Of a stretch of DNA of 64,000 bases, positions 61,017 through 64,000 are shown piece after piece. The DNA is taken from the NCBI RefSeq assembly GCF_028368855.1, contig NZ_JAQNCY010000016.1:1-64000 (forward strand), in the 5' to 3' direction. The notes beneath the pieces were generated by a model, which had not been told where the DNA came from, did not search any database, and worked only from the letters and a program-made list of their open reading frames with translations. The translations under genes were made by a program, and so were the position numbers. The stretch comes from Leisingera sp. SS27. GTDB lineage: Bacteria; Pseudomonadota; Alphaproteobacteria; Rhodobacterales; Rhodobacteraceae. Each line of letters opens with the position of its first letter. The stretch's first letter is position 1.

Positions 61017-61679
61017 GTGACCCAAGTAATCAGCGTTGTTCAAGAGAAAGGCGGGGCAGGGAAGTCTACCCTCCTCATAGCAATTGCATCACTAATGGTA
61101 GCGGATGGCGCCAAAGTGGCCGTCATCGACACAGACCCACAACATACCCTTTCGGATTGGGCCAAAAAAGAAAGCACCGACGTTGATTGGGCGGTTGAGG
61201 AAGACGACGAACGGCTAATTCCAACACTTCGCGCTCTCAAGAAGAGCGTGCCGGCTTACGATGCGATTTTCGTGGACACCGCCGGTTTCAAGTCGGCTAT
61301 GGCTGTTTATGCAATCAACGCATCCGGCCTGGTCTTGATCCCTTCGAAAGCCACTGAAACTGATGCCAAAGGTGCAATCAAGACATTCAGGCATGTTACC
61401 AGTGTGGCGGACTCGATGGACAAAGACATTCCTGCCTATGTCGTCATGATGGACGTGGATCCGGCAACCAATATCACAGCGGCTACCTTGGAATCCTTGG
61501 ATGACCTTAAGATACCCAGGCTAAAAGCCATGTGTGCGCACCGAACAGGCTTCAAGGAAATGATGAGCACTGGCCGAGGACCCGAGGGCTCAGCAAAGAG
61601 GTCGGCACAAACTGTGTTGGCTGAAATGCAGATGGGTGGTCTGCTCGATTTCTACGGAGGCAAAGATGGCAAAGCTTAA
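61017..61679 (+). CDS. parA: ParA-type partition ATPase (VirC1-like small form)
   Basis: A 220-aa P-loop ATPase with deviant Walker A EKGGAGKSTL, Walker A' VIDTDPQHTLSDWAK and Walker B DAIFVDTAGF. It lacks the N-terminal HTH of type Ia ParA, so it fits the short type Ib/VirC1 group. It segregates the plasmid together with the downstream gene. GTG start with AGAGGA upstream. Its stop overlaps the start of the next gene by 14 bp. Confidence 0.92.
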   Translation: MTQVISVVQEKGGAGKSTLLIAIASLMVADGAKVAVIDTDPQHTLSDWAKKESTDVDWAVEEDDERLIPTLRALKKSVPAYDAIFVDTAGFKSAMAVYAINASGLVLIPSKATETDAKGAIKTFRHVTSVADSMDKDIPAYVVMMDVDPATNITAATLESLDDLKIPRLKAMCAHRTGFKEMMSTGRGPEGSAKRSAQTVLAEMQMGGLLDFYGGKDGKA

Positions 61680-61971
61680 AGTTGACCTGGGCCTTGATGA
61701 TACCCACGAGGAGAAACCTGACGCGGAGGCAGACATTCTCCGCCAGCTTTCAGCTTCTTTACCGAGCCCATCTAAAGCCAAAACCGGATCGTTAAAGACT
61801 GCTCCGCGCGTCCAGTTCGCATTTTCTAATGTCCCGAAGCCGATTAAACAGGCATTCATTGATGCCGCCGAGGCTAAGGGCATGGGTATGAAGGAGTTTC
61901 TGTATCACTGCTTGCGGGCAGGAGGCGTTGATATCCCTCCAATGGAAGAAATAGACGGTCGCCGCAGGTAA
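61666..61971 (+). CDS. ParB-like small partition protein
   Basis: A 101-aa protein overlapping parA; ATG 61666 with GGAGG. N-terminal half is acidic and flexible; the C-terminal half (VQFAFSNVPKPIKQAFIDAAEAKGMGMKEFLYHCLRAGG) looks like a ribbon-helix-helix DNA-binding domain of the kind that serves as ParB (ParG/CopG-type) with short ParA. The TAAC and AACTGTTAT repeats nearby are the probable binding sites. Confidence 0.78.
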   Translation: MAKLKVDLGLDDTHEEKPDAEADILRQLSASLPSPSKAKTGSLKTAPRVQFAFSNVPKPIKQAFIDAAEAKGMGMKEFLYHCLRAGGVDIPPMEEIDGRRR

Positions 61972-62170
61972 CAAGACATAACACATAATAGGTAACTGTT
62001 ATGAGGCACCTTTGCAGCCTTCTTTTCGCCGCGCAGCGGCTCAGGCGCCGAAGGCGCCAGTCCAGGAGGGCAGGGCCTTTAGGCCATTCCCTCCTGTGAC
62101 ATCAGAAACGGCCGGCCTTTTCCTTCAGCCAACTGGCGGTAAAAAAGGTAGCTGTTTCCGAAACTCACCC

Positions 62171-62980
62171 TCAAAAGAGGGTGAGCTGCTGACCGGAAAT
62201 AGCTGGACTGTCGCCCAGAGTAGCAAGCCGGTTTTTCCGTTCGGCCTCGGCTTGTTGCTCTCGCTGGGCTGCTTCAGCTTCAGCCTTCTGTGCCTGTTCT
62301 TTCTGTTTGGCAAACGGATCTCCATTTGCTGCGAAAAACACAGGCGCGGCGGCGGTGTATGCGCTGGTGAATACCTCAAGCGAAAGGCTATTGCCGCAAA
62401 TGATCTTACCAGCCAGGCCACGCGCGGCGCATTGGACATAGCACATATGGAAAGTCGGCCGGGACAGCTCCACAGCTTCTACCCAAACAGAAGTTTCCAG
62501 CTTATGACCCTTGCCCTCGATGACGTCCGCGATCGCCATAAGCATTCCACCTGCGCCTGCAGCTGGTTCCTGAACGGTGATAAATCCCTGTTCGGCAAGC
62601 TTCTCGTCCACATCGGATAGCGAGATTTCCGCCATCATGCGCGACACTTCGTAGGGTGTAAAAAACTGGCCGAGTTTAGCGTCCAGAACTTCCAGCTCAC
62701 CGGCGGCCATGCCCAGAAAATCGCAACCACCATTGCCGATTTCACCAAGGGCGATCCCTACCATTTCCGGCATTTTGCGCACATCGTCCTTGTCTCGGTA
62801 ACGGGCAACAACGCTCATGTATTGGGCTTCCAGGGCTTCGCGCTGATCAGGAAACGGGCTGGCTTTCTTAGCCAGCGCGCAATAGCTCATTTCGCAGAAG
62901 TCAGCGAAAACCTCTCTTCGATGCTTGGAACGGTCTATATCGTTGAGAAGGCGCACAAATTCCTTTACCGCAGGGGTCAT
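62171..62980 (-). CDS. N6-adenine methylase-like protein without NPPY motif
   Basis: A 269-aa protein with type I HsdM-like features: GQFFTPYEVSRMMAEI and SAM-binding VQEPAAGAGGMLMAI, then VELSRPTFHMCYVQCAARGL and GNSL. The catalytic (N/D)PP(Y/F) motif IV is not seen; ANGDPF stands near its position. The C-terminus is a charged coiled coil and ends ISGQQLTLF. Similar orphan methylase-like genes are common on conjugative plasmids. Activity may be lost or altered. It overlaps the zinc-ribbon gene by 4 bp. Confidence 0.8.
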   Translation of the reverse strand: MTPAVKEFVRLLNDIDRSKHRREVFADFCEMSYCALAKKASPFPDQREALEAQYMSVVARYRDKDDVRKMPEMVGIALGEIGNGGCDFLGMAAGELEVLDAKLGQFFTPYEVSRMMAEISLSDVDEKLAEQGFITVQEPAAGAGGMLMAIADVIEGKGHKLETSVWVEAVELSRPTFHMCYVQCAARGLAGKIICGNSLSLEVFTSAYTAAAPVFFAANGDPFAKQKEQAQKAEAEAAQREQQAEAERKNRLATLGDSPAISGQQLTLF

Positions 62981-63219
62981 TCCGCCGCCTCATTGGCGGC
63001 GGCCTGTTTAAGGTCTTTTTCCAGTTCGGCAGACGGTTCGATGATCGGAAATTCATAAGTTTTTACTTCTTGGCCGCAGTCTTCACAGACACAGCTGTCA
63101 AAGACTGCGGACAATTCCCAATCTTGAATTTCATTGACCCATACTGCTGTTGCATCGGCCTTTATGTTTTGACCTCCGCATTTTCCGCAGTGAACAGAGA
63201 CCGGGGCATTACACGGCAT
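62977..63219 (-). CDS. Zinc-ribbon-like small protein
   Basis: An 80-aa protein with two CxxC pairs (VHCGKCGGQN; SCVCEDCGQEV) that could bind one zinc. Overlaps the methylase-like gene by 4 bp, so they are co-translated. A long imperfect hairpin lies 130 bp upstream in its leader. Function unknown. Confidence 0.75.
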   Translation of the reverse strand: MPCNAPVSVHCGKCGGQNIKADATAVWVNEIQDWELSAVFDSCVCEDCGQEVKTYEFPIIEPSAELEKDLKQAAANEAAE

Positions 63220-63347
63220 TTTGCACTTTCCTGTGTGGTGGTCCCGTTTCGATCTGGATGCCGAATACTTGGGACAGGGGTTGCGGGAAGGACCGCGAAG
63301 CGGCCCTCTCCTGCAAACCCTGCTCCCGGCCGAGGGCAGGAGGGGGA
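63220..63347. other. Leader of the zinc-ribbon/methylase-like operon
   Basis: GC-rich, no gene supported; overlapping short ORFs are all arginine/proline-rich shadows. Confidence 0.4.
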
Positions 63348-63467
63348 CCCGTCAAGCAGAGTGCCGGGCCGGAAGGGGAGGGGGATCACCCATCCTCGCA
63401 GCGCGGCGGAGCCGTGACCGAGGTTGGGGAAACCCCTTCCGGCCCGAATAGCGCTCTGCTTGACGGG
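63348..63467 (-). promoter_or_regulatory. Long two-part hairpin in the leader
   Basis: Outer arms CCCGTCAAGCAGA (63348-63360) and TCTGCTTGACGGG (63455-63467) pair perfectly over 13 bp; inner arms CGGGCCGGAAGGGG (63365-63378) and CCCCTTCCGGCCCG (63433-63446) pair perfectly over 14 bp, with a small internal loop and a 54-nt terminal loop. It lies upstream of the minus-strand zinc-ribbon gene and could be a cis-acting RNA or a protein-binding site. Confidence 0.7.
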
Positions 63468-63494
63468 GGAACCGGCGGTTCCCGGATCTCCCTG

Positions 63495-63520
63495 GGGCGT
63501 TCGGCTTAGCCGAATCCCCC
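63495..63520. repeat. 26-nt hairpin repeat, copy 2
   Basis: Matches 59651-59676 at 24 of 26 positions; here the inner stem is longer (TTCGGC pairs with GCCGAA). Confidence 0.65.
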
Positions 63521-63605
63521 AGGGCACTATTGGGAAAGTGCCATGCCGCTGCTGCGGCATGACCGCAGCTCATGTGATCGCCGTGCAAGCACGGGGATCT
63601 CCGCA

Positions 63606-63637
63606 AGAAAAAAAGACCCCACCACAAGGGCGGGGCC
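63606..63637 (-). terminator. Rho-independent terminator
   Basis: On the minus strand a GC stem (GGCCCCGCC with GGTGGGGTC, allowing G-U) is followed by TTTTTTTCTT. It closes the gene 63729-63992. Confidence 0.82.
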
Positions 63638-63728
63638 AGTTGGTTCCTTCACCACAAAGGAAAACACGTTGTCCAGGAGCGCAAACCGTGTACCTGGTCG
63701 CCTCCTGGGAAAAGTCTGCGGGCCAGCT

Positions 63729-63992
63729 TCAGAACAAAGCCAGTTGCTCCGGCTGCGGTCGAATACCAACGCGCCCGCGCGGATCAATCACCCAGCCAAC
63801 GTCGTCGCGCTCAATGGACGCATCCGGGCCGTGCTGGTCTATAAACACCCGGTCGGCCTCGGCCTTCCGGCTAGTGTGAAAATCACTTGCCAGATGACCA
63901 CTTGGGCGGCGGCACCAAACACCGGGGTCACGACCGCAATCAGGGCACCTCACGGCAAGAACTGGATGACGGTGGGCTGTGAAATCAGGCAT
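63729..63992 (-). CDS. Hypothetical zinc-finger-like protein
   Basis: An 87-aa protein. The run RCPDCGRDPGVWCRRPSGH, with three Cys and His at the end, followed by DFHTSRKAEADRVFIDQHG, matches small zinc-finger proteins found on plasmids and prophages; it ends PQPEQLALF, like the methylase-like protein's QLTLF. It begins 8 bp from the window edge, so its ribosome binding site is only partly visible. Function unknown. Confidence 0.75.
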   Translation of the reverse strand: MPDFTAHRHPVLAVRCPDCGRDPGVWCRRPSGHLASDFHTSRKAEADRVFIDQHGPDASIERDDVGWVIDPRGRVGIRPQPEQLALF

Positions 63993-64000
63993 TGCATTCC

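Noticed and set aside
62012-62620. 202-aa plus-strand ORF
   Set aside because: Antisense of the methylase-like gene, which has SAM-binding motifs on the minus strand.
63070-63560. Several overlapping ORFs on both strands
   Set aside because: Pro/Arg/Gly-rich products of a very GC-rich structured leader, no ribosome binding sites.

Overview
The window looks like part of a large conjugative or mobilisable plasmid (or plasmid-derived island) of a marine Rhodobacteraceae / Roseobacter-group alphaproteobacterium. This rests on the GC-rich codon use, the xsc-TSUP-pta sulfonate operon, a DUF1127-like protein, an H-NS/HvrA-type protein, and a ParA plus MobF-relaxase backbone. No rRNA, tRNA, CRISPR array or replication-initiator gene was recognised.

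Layout. (1) 1-5.2 kb: the 3' part of a C2-sulfonate operon: a GMC alcohol dehydrogenase C-terminus, sulfoacetaldehyde acetyltransferase (xsc), a TSUP exporter, phosphate acetyltransferase (pta) and a YeiH/PSE-type exporter. (2) 5.3-8.6 kb: nested insertion sequences: an IS3-family (IS407-like) remnant beside a second IS3-family element that is itself split by an intact IS256-family element with an 8-bp target duplication. (3) 8.7-41.5 kb: a catabolic and regulatory region. It holds two AcoR-like regulators with degenerate AAA+ domains, a VOC protein and a HupE-like protein, a GMC dehydrogenase with a Tat-exported small subunit, a TetR-controlled dehalogenation operon (CMD protein, exported haloalkane dehalogenase, yellow-like beta-propeller, redoxin, two GSTs, haloacid dehalogenase, ThuA-like protein) and an Lrp/E1/SDR group. 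It also holds a 2-oxoacid dehydrogenase operon whose E2 is split into a free lipoyl domain and a bare catalytic domain, with its own lipA and lipoate-ligase genes, and last a GST/cupin/SDR/amine-oxidase/TetR operon. A TGTCTCA...TGAGACA inverted repeat lies upstream of four of these operons and suggests one regulon. (4) 41.7-42.9 kb: a frameshifted, truncated IS21 istA.

(5) 43-54.9 kb: plasmid mobility and stability genes: TraD/TraG coupling protein, MobF relaxase-helicase, a muramidase-like protein, H-NS, a secreted thermonuclease, small membrane proteins and vapBC. (6) 55.3-58.4 kb: a probable retron defence unit. A reverse transcriptase with NAXXH, YIDD and VTG motifs is coupled to an XRE regulator, preceded by a 61-aa hydrophobic ORF with a perfect Shine-Dalgarno and a stem-loop-rich leader. 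The unit is bracketed by 90-bp, about 97% identical inverted repeats, and an ADP-ribosyltransferase-like gene lies just outside. (7) 58.5-64 kb: small plasmid genes with structured, repeated leaders, TAAC-rich repeats next to a parA/parB-like pair, a methylase-like protein without an NPPY motif, and zinc-ribbon proteins.

How the parts may work together: the sulfonate operon cleaves sulfoacetaldehyde to acetyl phosphate plus sulfite, makes acetyl-CoA and exports the sulfur anion. The central region plausibly dehalogenates and oxidises an organic substrate to a 2-oxoacid, which the lipoyl-dependent dehydrogenase would convert to acyl-CoA. The substrate is not identifiable from sequence. The retron unit is the best candidate for a novel system.
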